Shown here in pieces: positions 37,301 to 45,949 of a DNA stretch of 64,000 bases. The DNA is from Haloglomus litoreum. Its GTDB lineage: Archaea > Halobacteriota > Halobacteria > Halobacteriales > Haloarculaceae. Numbering within the stretch: the first letter of the stretch is position 1; each line of letters begins with the position of its first letter. Below the pieces are notes generated by a model, which saw only the letters and a program-made list of their open reading frames with translations, was not told where the DNA came from and did not search any database. The stretch spans positions 1,054,001-1,118,000 of the forward strand of contig NZ_CP119988.1 of NCBI RefSeq assembly GCF_029338515.1, in the 5' to 3' direction. A program made the translations under genes and the position numbers.

Positions 37301-37902
37301 TCGGCTCCCGACGCGCTCGTCGAGACGGCCCCGGTCATCGTCACCAGCGTGATGCGGTTCCCGTTCACCAGGGACTGCCCGGTTCGGTTGCGCACGGTCG
37401 CCCCGTCGGGCTGGATGTTGTACAGCACCGACCCCCCGTACGCCGTCGTCGGGGCGTTGCTGTAGTAGTTGTAGCCGGGGCGGAACACGAGCGCCTTCGT
37501 CGCGAACGCCTCCCCGCTCGTGTCCCAGGCCTGACGGGCCTCGGCGTCCAGCGGCTCGGCGTTCGCCACGACGAGGTCGCTGCGGTCCACCGTCTCCAGC
37601 GTGCCCGCCGGTGGTGCGGGGTTCACGAACACTGTCCGGCTGGGGTACTGCGGCGCCAGCCGGACGGAGGTGGAGAGCTCGCTGTCGGTCACCGCCGCCT
37701 GCTGGGCCAGGCTCCGGGCGGTCTTCAGCTCCTCCTGGACCTGCTGGTTGTGCTTGAACTCGATTTCCGAGTTCTGGTTCGGGACGACGAACACCTGGTA
37801 CAGCGAGAGGTTGATGATGAGGATGGCGAACAGCAGCAATGCGCCGAGCTGTATCGCCTGCGCCCGCCCGTCCCACCGGGCTTGGGGTCCACCACGGTCC
37901 AT
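34315..37902 (-). CDS. giant pilin-headed surface protein with Ig-like and jelly-roll domains (paralogue 2)
   Basis: A 1195-residue exported protein. GRAQAIQLGALLLFAILIIN at about residues 12-31 is a pilin-type signal and helix, followed by NQNSEIEFKHNQQ. The shared head (about 45-320) has LVNGNRITLVTMTGAV and TRIPEDVWEDDLLAGQ. The Big_1-like domain starts near 339 (VRDRYNNPVSGVPVSV). Then follow a Gly/Ser linker, a jelly-roll MAM-like domain at about 554-715 (NDGALGPTWENID ... DEWYVDDISLYVFG), three or four Ig/cadherin-like repeats opened by DTTAPSVSSITV-type phrases (about 720-1060), and a C-terminal beta domain. A TATA-like ACTACTTAAG lies about 28 bases upstream. It may act as a large adhesin or pilus-tip protein. 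Confidence 0.8.
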   Translation of the reverse strand: MDRGGPQARWDGRAQAIQLGALLLFAILIINLSLYQVFVVPNQNSEIEFKHNQQVQEELKTARSLAQQAAVTDSELSTSVRLAPQYPSRTVFVNPAPPAGTLETVDRSDLVVANAEPLDAEARQAWDTSGEAFATKALVFRPGYNYYSNAPTTAYGGSVLYNIQPDGATVRNRTGQSLVNGNRITLVTMTGAVSTSASGAETVEFQPTSAPTQRVPVRASGGDLTVRVKTRIPEDVWEDDLLAGQIDDPTADENGDGDNDEPGRYVTDVTMVSGSPPSSVGTLEITFESGPDKTYSLRMGQVGVGDNVADESASYITKVDPTADSLSVTEDEEREVVVEVRDRYNNPVSGVPVSVTDPSGAGDVTATEDTTDERGRASFVYEGSSTGTEDLEFAISDDSFQGTGSTSGLDDAEEVTYTATVNPAPGSGSGSGGGGGADYDLVWENPSDTAGVSTTSSTDCGSAPCPRDVDLAALTTDTDGNSLSTDGAPVSFGTSNDAVGTFTTTQTTTSAGRAETALDLADPRTLGEATLQTFSGGNRDTLAFDMQVTDSFDNDGALGPTWENIDSSDAVAVDSTASNSGSNAVQIGDVGEQGTDSDPGGGFVLADSIDTTGADTIVVEYWAQEGAGSGGPETGEGPEQLELQYKSGPDADDWTTADTLSVQNSPGTEFSRRVRIAAADAKRSDFKIRFVQPSSTGDDEWYVDDISLYVFGTTISGGTDGSGGTPADTTAPSVSSITVEGAPIDYTEAGSASSRDVTITYDEPMDQTVQPTVSFSDPNTAKQTISDPSGDGWTSQTEYVKTIDVLQNDEDVTVTVDVTGAEDQAGNTQNAGSDTFLVDTQRPGDVQDVVTKPDISQSNENVVTYGIQNPSTVYGDEDIRVTLEGPNGNTVSQRTAIQGSGGDTTDVTLDASGLADGAVSIEAVAIDDVDNTGATLTESGITKDTVAPQVSNYQVTREDDDEFTVTFDATEVTTSIEQVDLSVTGPGQRVAKTNTNNNTNGDTTSYEITYRVDQAGAYDVTLASVLDSVGNDGAGGETGTVVLGTAAERVSYNGDGTADGPGGSTEGVRFSISSLGGPDVTITDIAVSSSGAAGELREQNGGTGTWNHEVFIDSGTDGYLETGEGPNDVYTLGSGSTALTSQAIITDTGDATLYLYQFRTSGAGNSGSSIDMQDQSVTVELTFADGTTETVTFTG

Positions 37903-37986
37903 TCCTTGCCCTCGTTTTCCGTGGCTCGCTTAAGTAGTTGCGGGCACATCCGGGTCCCGGTCGGGGGTCCTGCGCGGCCGTCGGGC

Positions 37987-40900
37987 TCAGTCGTCGTCCT
38001 CCTCGCCGTCCGACGCCGCGTCGAAGCTTCCGCCGTCCCACTCGTACTTCAGCCCGTCACCATCCGGGCAGGGCGACGACGGCGTCCGCGTGCTCCCGGC
38101 CGCCGTCCCCCCACCGACGGCGGCGGTGCCGCTGGTCGCGCCGCCGGCGTCGAAGGTCTCCATCGACGTTCCGGCCTTCAGAACCACCGTCTCGACCGGC
38201 TCGTCGCTGGTCCACTCGATGGCCACCGGTTCGCCACCGTCCTTCGTCTCCGTCACGGTGATGTCGAACGAGTCGATGTCGTCGCCTGCGGGACAGGCGG
38301 CGACGAAGCTGATGGCCCGCCGGGTCCCGTCGTCGCTGTCGTCGCTATCGTCGTCGTTTCCGCTCCCACTGTCGCCATCGCTGTCGTCGGCGTCGTCGTT
38401 CCCGGGATTCGAACAGTCGTCCCCCTCGTTGTTCCCGTGCCCGTTGTCGCCGTCGTCGTCCTCACACTCGTCTCGGTCCTCACCGTGTTCCCCGCCGCCC
38501 TCGCCCGCGCCGCCCGCGGTTGCTACGTCGTCGCCGAGGTACCACGACACCAGCTGCTCCCCGTCGAGGCCGGACACCGTCACCACGTCGTCCGGCGACC
38601 CGGCCGGGAACCGCCCGGGCAGGCCGGTCCCCCCGCCGAGGACGTACCGGTCCGTGTCCGACACCCCGAAGCTGACGCCCGAAGTCTCGACCACCGAGGG
38701 GCCTTCATCACCGACGGGGTCGCTCGTCCGGTTGACGCGCACGTCGTTTCGCTCTCCGGGCTCGAACAGGCGGGTCGGCAGCTCCGGCCCGGGCGTCAGG
38801 TAGACCGCGCCGGGATAGGTGTTGTCGTAGCCGAAGGTGGCGTCGACTATCCCGCCACCGCGGGTTCCGTCGCTACCCTCCTCGCAGCCATCGTCCGCTT
38901 CGCCCTCCCACGACGAGCCGAGCGCGGGGTTGTCGGGGTCGGTCTCGCCGGCGTTGTTCCCGATGCCGCGGTCGTCCGTCCCCGGCGAGCCGTCGTCCTC
39001 CTCGACCTCGCACTCCCCGTCATCGTCGTTGCTCTCCTCATCGCCGTCTTCCTCATCGCTCCCCCCGTCGTTCTCGCAGTCCTCCTCCTGGCCGGGTGGG
39101 TCGTTCCCGCTCGGGTTGCTGGGGTCGGTGTCACAGTCGTTCCCGTGACCGTTGTCGTCGTCCTCCTCGTCGTCGGCCTGGTTCCCGTCGTCACCGTCGC
39201 CCCCATCCACGGGCGTGGTCCCGGTCACGATCGGTTCGATACCCCCGTCGTCATCCGGCCCGCCGACGATGCGGACGTTGTCGACGTGCCAGAAGTCGTC
39301 CGTGCCGGCGTCGTCCTGGTCGCCGTCGAGCTGGTGGAAGCGGAGCCGGAACCCGTCGTGGCTGGCGAGGCTGCCGGGCAGGTAGACCCGCCGTTCGAGC
39401 GCGCCGTCGGCCAGCGCGGGGTCGTCCTGCTCGATGCGGTCGACCCGGTGCCACTCGCCATCGGCCCCGTAGAACTCGACCGCGAGGTCCTCCGACGCGG
39501 TCGGCCCGGGCGCCTCGCTCGGGCTCACGGCACCGGGCAGGTCGGCGGTGTAGTCGGCCGACCCGTTCTGGACCCAGTAGGCGACCTCGACGAGGTCGTA
39601 GTCGTCCGTGTCGACGGTCGGGCTGGTGACGTTCCGCTCGCCGTCGGCGGTGTAGGCCGACCGCCCACAGCTCTCGCTCGTGAGGTCGTTGACGCCGGCG
39701 ATCCCCTCGCCGCTCGCGCTCCAGCTGGCGTTGGCGAGCCGCTCGGCGTCGTCGTCGCCCCGCGTCTCGAACGTCGACCACAGCAGCACCGTCTCGTCGC
39801 CGTCGAGGTTCGTCGGGTCCGAACAGACGGCCGGTGGGTCGCCGCCGTCGCTACCGTCACCGCCATCTCCGTCGTCGCCACCATCACCGCTGCCGGGCGG
39901 CCGTTCCAGCTCCGCGACCGTCACGGTCGCCTCGTTGTTGGACGTGTTCCGGTCGCCGGCCGCGCCCACGTCCGCGATGGTCGCGGTGTTGTCGAGCGGG
40001 CCGGGCACCGGGCTGGCGACGGCCCTGATGGTGAGCGTCTCCGTCGTGCCCTCCGCGAGGCCGCCGGAGAGCCGCCAGTCGCCCGTCGCCGGGTCGTACG
40101 TCCCGGCGGTCGCCTCGTGCGACAGCGGCACGAACCCGGCCGGCAGTTCGTCGCGCACCACGAGCCCGCCTGGGATGTCCCCCGGGCCGCGGTTGCCGAC
40201 GGTCAGGTCGAACGTCACCGTGTCGCCGCTGTCGACACGCGCGATGCCGTCGCCGTCCGGGTCCTGGGGCGAGGTCATCTCCAGGTACGGGTCCGCGCCG
40301 CCGATGGTCACCGACGCCGTGTCCACGTCGTTGTCGACGTTCGGGTCCTCGACCGCCGATTCCGTCCGGGCGACCGTGTACGGCAGCGCCTCGCCCGTGC
40401 TCCCGCTGGCGCGCATCGTCACGTTCAGCGTGTGGTTCTCCCCGGCCGGCAGTCCGTCCGGTATCGTCCAGGTCCCACTCCCCGGGTCGTACGTGGCCCC
40501 GCCCGCCGGGCTGCTCGACACGATCTCGAACTGTGCGGGGTCGTAGCCGTCGGACACACGGATCGGGCCGGTCGTCCGCCCCGGGCCGAGGTTCTCGACG
40601 GTCGTGCTGAAGGTGACCTCCGACCCGTCGCCCACCGCCGGCTTGTCGGCGGTCACGTCGACGTCGATGTCGGCCGGTCGCTGGCGCAGGTGGACGCGCT
40701 GGGTCGAGCCGTCCGCGAACACCAGGGTCACCGACAGGTCCGCGTCGCCGGCCGTCGCCGGCACGAGCGTCCCCAGGTCGGCGGCCGACCCGTCGTCGGT
40801 CCGGTACTCGCCGACCTCGAACTCGAACGTCGCGTCGGCCGGGACGGTCGCGTTCTCCGCGTCGTACCCCGGGAGGCTGTCGAGGTTCGCGAACCGGTAC

Positions 40901-43900
40901 CGCGTGCCGTCGGCCGCGAACGACGCGTCGGCGTCCCCGGAGCTCCCGGCGTTCGCAAAGCCGTCGTCGCCGCCGTCGACCGGCACGTCGACCTCGCGGT
41001 CACCGCCGGCGTCGACCGCCGACGCGAGGTCCGTCTCCGTCGCGAACCCGACGACCTCGGCCGTCCCGTCGCCGTTCGAGAGGTCGACCGTCACGCCGGT
41101 CGTCTCCTCGACGCCGTCGCCGTCGACATCGCTGCCGGTCGTCGCCACCTCGTCGACGGTCACGTTCGCGCTCGCGGGCTGCGGGTCCTCGCCCGGGAGC
41201 GTCCCCGTGTCGTACCAGTCGTCCGCGGTGTCGGTGTCGATGTACTGGCCGGCGTCGTCGCGCTCGCGGTAGGCGGTCGTGTCCTCCGTCCCGCCGGTGA
41301 AGGTGTGCTCCCAGTCGCCCGTGCGGGGGGCCTCCGTTCCGTAGGCGTAGCGGTCCAGCTCCGTCTCGGCGGTGCCGTCGCCGTCCAGGTCGCCCCGCAG
41401 CGTCAGCGTCGCGCCGGTGTCCGTCAGCACGTCCGAGTCCGCGAGCGCACCCAGCTGCCCGTCCCGGCCGTCGATCACGACGACGCGGTCGGCCGTGACG
41501 CCGTGCCCGGCGGCGAACCGCGTCTCGTCGACCGTCTCGCCGACGAGATATATCGGCCCGCCGGCGACGGCCACCGTCGTGCTCGCCTCGTCCAGCGGGA
41601 CAGCCACCCGACGCTCCCCGTCGGTTCCGGGCCGCTGGACGGTCAGTTCGTAGCCGGTCGTGTCGACCGGGCGCTCGAAGTCGAGGCGGACGTACTCGTC
41701 GCTGGACTCGTCGCCCGTGGCGGTGGTCGCGTCGCGGGCCTCCACGGTCGCGATGCTGCCACTCCGCAGTTCGCTCCCGTACGCGTACGTGTCGACGGCC
41801 GCACCAGTCGCGTCGCGCAGCGTCACGGTCCCGCCGTCGTCCGCGAGGAACGACGCGGGCAGCCCGCCGGACGCCAGGGCGCCCGCCCGGAACACCTGGT
41901 CCCCGGGCACGCCCTCGGCGTCCGCCAGCCGGTCGACGTCGGTCGCGTCCACGTCGCCGTCGCCGTCGACGTCACCGGCCACGTAGACGGCGTCGCCGTC
42001 GCGGGCCGGCCCGTCCGCCGCTCCGAGGTCGAGCGTCGTCGCGTCACCGGCCGCCCCGGCCCCATCGACCGTGAGCGTCCAGTCGGTGGTGTCGGTGCCG
42101 CCGGGGAAGCCCACTCGGACCCAGCCGTCACGGTCCGCCCCGGTCGCCCCGTTGCCGCCCGGGAAGTCGCCGTCCGTGTCCGCGGTCACGGCGTCGATGC
42201 GGCCGTTGGCTCTCCCCGTCCAAGCCGCGCTGTCGACCGTCGTGCCGCCCGCGTCCTGCAGCCGGAGTTCGCCGCCCAGGTCCGAGAGCACGTCCTCGGG
42301 CGTCGGGTCCCCGTCCGTCACCGGGACGGCGGCGTCGTCGAAGCGGAACACCTGGGACGCAGCCACGCCCCGCTCGTCCGCGAACGTGTCGGGGTCGATT
42401 CCGTTGCCGACGAGATACACCGTCCCGCCCGTCCGTGCGGCGTCCGCCACCGACGGGTCCGTCAGGGCGTAGGTCGCCGTCGCGGTGCCCGGTCCGGCGG
42501 TCGTTCGCTCGACGACGACCGACCAGCCCGTGGCCGTGTCGACCGGCCCGGTGAAGTCGAGCCGGGCGAACTCGGCACCCGGGTCGCCGCCACGCGACGG
42601 GTCGACGGTCGTCACGGCGCCGGCTGCGGACGGCCCGCCGCCCGTCGATGGGCTGCCGTACTCGTACCGGTCGACGAGCCGGTCGCTCGCGTCGCGGAGC
42701 CGCAGGGTCGCGCCGGGCTCCGGGAGCGCGTTCATCCCGAGTCCCGGCTCGGCGACCGCCCCGATGGGCACCACCTGCGACGGGTCGACGCCGCGGTCGG
42801 CCGCGAACCGGTCCCGGTCCACCGCCCGTCCGACCAGGTAGACATCCTCGCCCGCCGCGATGGTGTCTCGGGCCGCCGGAACGCCCAGGTCGAGCCGGCC
42901 GACGCGGCCCGGTCCGTCGATGGCGAGGGTCCAGCCGGCCGAGTCGAACGCCCGGTCGACGTCCAGCCGCAGGAACTCGTCGGTCGCGCCCCCAGCACCG
43001 GTTGCGTCGCGGGGGGTCACGTCGGCGATCCTCGACGCTGGCCCGGTACCGTAGGCGTAGGTGTCGACGGTGTCACCCGCCACGTCCTGCAGCGTGAGCG
43101 AGGCGCCGTCGTCGTCGAACAGGTCGGAATCGGCGAGGTCACCCTCGGCAAGTGTGGCCGCGGACACGACCCGGTCGGCCGCGATGCCGCGAGCGCTCGC
43201 GAACGCGTCGGGGTCGACCCCCTCGCCGACCAGGTAGACCGGCCCGGGTGCGGCGCCGGTCGTGTCCGCCAGCGGTGTCAGGTCGAGCCGCTCGGTCGTC
43301 CCGTCGCCGTCGTCGACGAGTAGCTGCCACCCGGTCGTGTCGACGGTCGTCCCGAAGTCGAGTCGCGCGTACTCGTCGGTCGAGACGCTCGGGGACCCGC
43401 TCCCGGTCGCGTCCAGCGGCACCACGGCCCCGATGTCCGCCCGCCGGATGCCGTCGTACGGCCGCTCGTCGACCAGCTCACCCTCGTCCGGCGGCCCGTC
43501 GTGGAGTCGGACGGTCCCGCCGCTGTCGGGGACGAACTCGTCTCCGGCGAGACCGGCCTGCGCGAGCGCGGAGGCGTAGACGACTCGATCGGCTGTGACC
43601 CCCTGTTCGGTGGCGAACGTCACCCGGTCGACGTCGTCCCCGATCACGTACACCGAGCCCGTGACCGGCCCGCCATCGGCGACCCCTCCGAGGTCGACCG
43701 TCTCGCGGTGCCCGTCGGCGACGACGCTCAGCGTGTGGTTCGCCCCGTCGAGCAGGTCGGTCGGCCGCTCGAACCGGAGTTCGACGTGTTCGTCGGCGGC
43801 GTTCCCACCCGGACCTGCCGGCTGCACGCCGGCGATCTGTCCGCCCTCCGAGCGGTAGGCGAACGTGTCGACGACGGCCGCGTCCTGGCGGAGCAGCACC

Positions 43901-45732
43901 GTCCCGCGCTGGTCGTCCAGCACGTCGGTGAACGCGTCGCCGTCCCCGGGGTCGGCGTCCGACAGCTCGTCACGGATCGTCCCGTCCACCAGCGACGCGC
44001 CGGCGTCCGGGGCCAGCGCCGAGGACCGCACGACCACGTCGTCTCCGTCGAGGCCGTTCCGCGCGGCGAACGCCTCCAGTCCCGTGAGGGTCGTCGCTCC
44101 GGGGGCTTCCGGCGTGAACGTCGCATCCGCCGCGTTCGGACCGACGACGTAGATGTCGACCGGCCCTCGGGTCACCTCGTCGACGGTCACGTCGGTCACG
44201 CTCGTCAGGCCGGTCAGGGGGACGTTCCGGGCGTCGGCGATGTCGCGCAGCACCCGGTTCCTCTCGCCGGCGAAGTAGATCTCCTCGTCGCCGCCGGCTA
44301 CCCCGGCACGGTCCAGACTGCCCGACAGCGCGACGGTGTTCCGGACGCTCCCGTCGCGGTTCACCAGATCGAGCGTGTAGTTGGACGGGTCGAGCCCGTC
44401 CGCGTCGGTGACGTCGACCCGGACGAAGTCGCCGCTCTCGGCGCTCTCGACGTTCGGGCTGACGGCGGTGACGAGCGGCGGCATCCGGTCGTCAGACACC
44501 TGCTCGGCGGTGTCCTCGACGCCGATGTCGTAGGTCACCCGCCCCTTGTCGCCGTGGATGCTCCCGGCCTCCACGCCGAGCGTCGCGGTGGCCCCCTCGA
44601 CCGGGACGTTGACCGGCGCCCGGTACGTGAACGTCGCCCGGCCGTTCTCGTCGGTGACGGCGCCGACCTCGCCGACGCTGTTCACCGGCCCGACAACGCG
44701 GCCGACAGACGGCTGGATGATGTCGAGGTCCACGCCACTGACCGGGTTGTTGTAGCGATCACGCACCTGCACGGTGAACTGGCGCTGCTTCCCCTCGTCG
44801 ATCGGGTCCGGGTTCCGGAGCGCCGTCACGTAGGCGGCCGGCTCCGACACCGAGCCGGTCAGGCCGACCTTCGACAGCTTGGCGTCGTACGTCACGCCCG
44901 GCTCCAGCTTCAGCGTGAGCGTCCCGCACGGGGCGTCGGGGCTGCTCGCCGTGCAGCTGTACGACCGGACGTAGGCGTCCGGGTCAGTCCCCGCCGGGTC
45001 CAGCTCGCTCGCGAGCAGGTCGGCCCAGGCCGACTCCGGGACCCGCGTCGGAATCCGGACCGTCACCGGCTCCGCGTTCGGGCTCCGCAGGTCGACGTTC
45101 ACCTCCGAGGCCGACAGGGTCTCGGGCTCGATGGTCGTCGTCCCGGTCCGGCTGAGGTCCCGCTCGCCGTCGACGAACGCGAGGGAGAGCTGCTTCCCGT
45201 CGACCAGCCGCTGGCCGCTCTGCATCGTCATCCCGTCGCCCCCACCCCGATAGAGGACGGAGCTCTCGTAGGCCGACTGCGGCGCGTCCTCGTAGTAGTT
45301 GTAGCCGGGGTCGTAGAGCACCCGGCTGTTCGTGTACCCGCCCCGCACCGTTCCGCTCCAGAAGTCAGTCGTCTCGGGGTTGGCCGCGACCGCGTTCGAC
45401 AGCGACCCGGCGCCCAGCGATTCGATCCGCAACGACCCCTGTGGCTGCTGTGGGTTCCGCAGGATCGTCCGCTCCGGGTAGGTCGTTCCCAGCCGAACGG
45501 TGGCGGTCTGCCCTGATGCCGTCTCGGCAGATCCCAGAACCGCGGCGCGCACGTCCAGCATGTCCTCTTCGATCGCCTGCTGGTGCTGGATCTCGGCGCG
45601 TTCGTTCTGCTGTGGCACGACGACTGCCTGTGTCAGCGCCACCGAAACCACCACCAGTGCCAGCGCGAGTACCGCCGCGATGGCCGCCACCTGGGCCCGC
45701 TCTGTCTCGGACCCCAACCCCCGGAAATACAT
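37987..45732 (-). CDS. 2581-residue giant pilin-headed surface protein with lamin-tail-like repeats (paralogue 3)
   Basis: The largest gene in the window. Residues 10-40 (ERAQVAAIAAVLALALVVVS) are a pilin-type signal and helix, followed by VPQQNERAEIQHQQ. The shared head has SVLYRGGGDG and TRVPESAWADLLASE; Big_1 starts near 324 (VRDRYNNPVSGVDLDI). About seven lamin-tail-like repeats fill 523-1480. Two DUF11/CARDB-like domains (about 1670-1945, SDGYDPAQFEI and RDELPAGFVPL), a jelly-roll domain (about 1970-2165, WSTFETRGDDD ... DFWHVDNVRI) and a very acidic Asp/Glu/Gly region with an interposed beta domain (2175-2581) follow. The start ATG at 45732 was chosen over 45786 because the TATA-like CTTTTAGTC is about 30 bases before it. 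Confidence 0.8.
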   Translation of the reverse strand: MYFRGLGSETERAQVAAIAAVLALALVVVSVALTQAVVVPQQNERAEIQHQQAIEEDMLDVRAAVLGSAETASGQTATVRLGTTYPERTILRNPQQPQGSLRIESLGAGSLSNAVAANPETTDFWSGTVRGGYTNSRVLYDPGYNYYEDAPQSAYESSVLYRGGGDGMTMQSGQRLVDGKQLSLAFVDGERDLSRTGTTTIEPETLSASEVNVDLRSPNAEPVTVRIPTRVPESAWADLLASELDPAGTDPDAYVRSYSCTASSPDAPCGTLTLKLEPGVTYDAKLSKVGLTGSVSEPAAYVTALRNPDPIDEGKQRQFTVQVRDRYNNPVSGVDLDIIQPSVGRVVGPVNSVGEVGAVTDENGRATFTYRAPVNVPVEGATATLGVEAGSIHGDKGRVTYDIGVEDTAEQVSDDRMPPLVTAVSPNVESAESGDFVRVDVTDADGLDPSNYTLDLVNRDGSVRNTVALSGSLDRAGVAGGDEEIYFAGERNRVLRDIADARNVPLTGLTSVTDVTVDEVTRGPVDIYVVGPNAADATFTPEAPGATTLTGLEAFAARNGLDGDDVVVRSSALAPDAGASLVDGTIRDELSDADPGDGDAFTDVLDDQRGTVLLRQDAAVVDTFAYRSEGGQIAGVQPAGPGGNAADEHVELRFERPTDLLDGANHTLSVVADGHRETVDLGGVADGGPVTGSVYVIGDDVDRVTFATEQGVTADRVVYASALAQAGLAGDEFVPDSGGTVRLHDGPPDEGELVDERPYDGIRRADIGAVVPLDATGSGSPSVSTDEYARLDFGTTVDTTGWQLLVDDGDGTTERLDLTPLADTTGAAPGPVYLVGEGVDPDAFASARGIAADRVVSAATLAEGDLADSDLFDDDGASLTLQDVAGDTVDTYAYGTGPASRIADVTPRDATGAGGATDEFLRLDVDRAFDSAGWTLAIDGPGRVGRLDLGVPAARDTIAAGEDVYLVGRAVDRDRFAADRGVDPSQVVPIGAVAEPGLGMNALPEPGATLRLRDASDRLVDRYEYGSPSTGGGPSAAGAVTTVDPSRGGDPGAEFARLDFTGPVDTATGWSVVVERTTAGPGTATATYALTDPSVADAARTGGTVYLVGNGIDPDTFADERGVAASQVFRFDDAAVPVTDGDPTPEDVLSDLGGELRLQDAGGTTVDSAAWTGRANGRIDAVTADTDGDFPGGNGATGADRDGWVRVGFPGGTDTTDWTLTVDGAGAAGDATTLDLGAADGPARDGDAVYVAGDVDGDGDVDATDVDRLADAEGVPGDQVFRAGALASGGLPASFLADDGGTVTLRDATGAAVDTYAYGSELRSGSIATVEARDATTATGDESSDEYVRLDFERPVDTTGYELTVQRPGTDGERRVAVPLDEASTTVAVAGGPIYLVGETVDETRFAAGHGVTADRVVVIDGRDGQLGALADSDVLTDTGATLTLRGDLDGDGTAETELDRYAYGTEAPRTGDWEHTFTGGTEDTTAYRERDDAGQYIDTDTADDWYDTGTLPGEDPQPASANVTVDEVATTGSDVDGDGVEETTGVTVDLSNGDGTAEVVGFATETDLASAVDAGGDREVDVPVDGGDDGFANAGSSGDADASFAADGTRYRFANLDSLPGYDAENATVPADATFEFEVGEYRTDDGSAADLGTLVPATAGDADLSVTLVFADGSTQRVHLRQRPADIDVDVTADKPAVGDGSEVTFSTTVENLGPGRTTGPIRVSDGYDPAQFEIVSSSPAGGATYDPGSGTWTIPDGLPAGENHTLNVTMRASGSTGEALPYTVARTESAVEDPNVDNDVDTASVTIGGADPYLEMTSPQDPDGDGIARVDSGDTVTFDLTVGNRGPGDIPGGLVVRDELPAGFVPLSHEATAGTYDPATGDWRLSGGLAEGTTETLTIRAVASPVPGPLDNTATIADVGAAGDRNTSNNEATVTVAELERPPGSGDGGDDGDGGDGSDGGDPPAVCSDPTNLDGDETVLLWSTFETRGDDDAERLANASWSASGEGIAGVNDLTSESCGRSAYTADGERNVTSPTVDTDDYDLVEVAYWVQNGSADYTADLPGAVSPSEAPGPTASEDLAVEFYGADGEWHRVDRIEQDDPALADGALERRVYLPGSLASHDGFRLRFHQLDGDQDDAGTDDFWHVDNVRIVGGPDDDGGIEPIVTGTTPVDGGDGDDGNQADDEEDDDNGHGNDCDTDPSNPSGNDPPGQEEDCENDGGSDEEDGDEESNDDDGECEVEEDDGSPGTDDRGIGNNAGETDPDNPALGSSWEGEADDGCEEGSDGTRGGGIVDATFGYDNTYPGAVYLTPGPELPTRLFEPGERNDVRVNRTSDPVGDEGPSVVETSGVSFGVSDTDRYVLGGGTGLPGRFPAGSPDDVVTVSGLDGEQLVSWYLGDDVATAGGAGEGGGEHGEDRDECEDDDGDNGHGNNEGDDCSNPGNDDADDSDGDSGSGNDDDSDDSDDGTRRAISFVAACPAGDDIDSFDITVTETKDGGEPVAIEWTSDEPVETVVLKAGTSMETFDAGGATSGTAAVGGGTAAGSTRTPSSPCPDGDGLKYEWDGGSFDAASDGEEDDD
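41290..44165 (-). repeat. about seven tandem lamin-tail-like protein repeats of ~140 residues
   Basis: Within the giant protein, units are marked by a strand of the form VYLVG, VYVIG, IYLVG or VYVAG, then a DxxxFAxxRGVxxDRV-type helix, a TLxLxDAxGxxVDTYAYG strand pair, and the phrase DEYVRLDFxxPVDTTGYEL. This last pattern is the core of lamin-tail domains. Units begin near residues 523, 655, 795, 925, 1065, 1210 and 1360 (approximate). Unit six carries a dockerin- or EF-hand-like DVDGDGDVDATDVDRL insert. Confidence 0.65.
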
Positions 45733-45756
45733 CTTGGTTGGTCCGAAAGTGGTCAG

Positions 45757-45790
45757 TACGACTAAAAGGGCTTCTGACAGCGCCATCCAA
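45757..45790 (-). promoter_or_regulatory. upstream element of paralogue 3, shared with paralogue 4
   Basis: On the minus strand this reads GATGGCGCTGTCAGAAGCCC then TTTTAGTC, with the TATA-like part about 30 bases before the start codon. It aligns with the sequence before 48013 in most of 30 positions. Confidence 0.5.
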
Positions 45791-45949
45791 ACCCCCGGCG
45801 CCGTCCCCGGTCGTGAACGACGCCAGTCGGGGTCCTGGCCTCCGGGTTCGTCGGGGTCGGAGCGTCCCCGCGCTCCCGATCTCGGGCGGGTACGTCGGAC
45901 GGCGCGTCGGCGCGGGGCGGCCCGGGGCCCGGCGCTCTCGCGTCCGCAC

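Noticed and set aside
37750-43323. 1857-codon plus-strand frame
   Set aside because: Antisense to the giant surface protein, whose pilin signal, shared head and repeats are internally consistent; the antisense product has a biased composition only.
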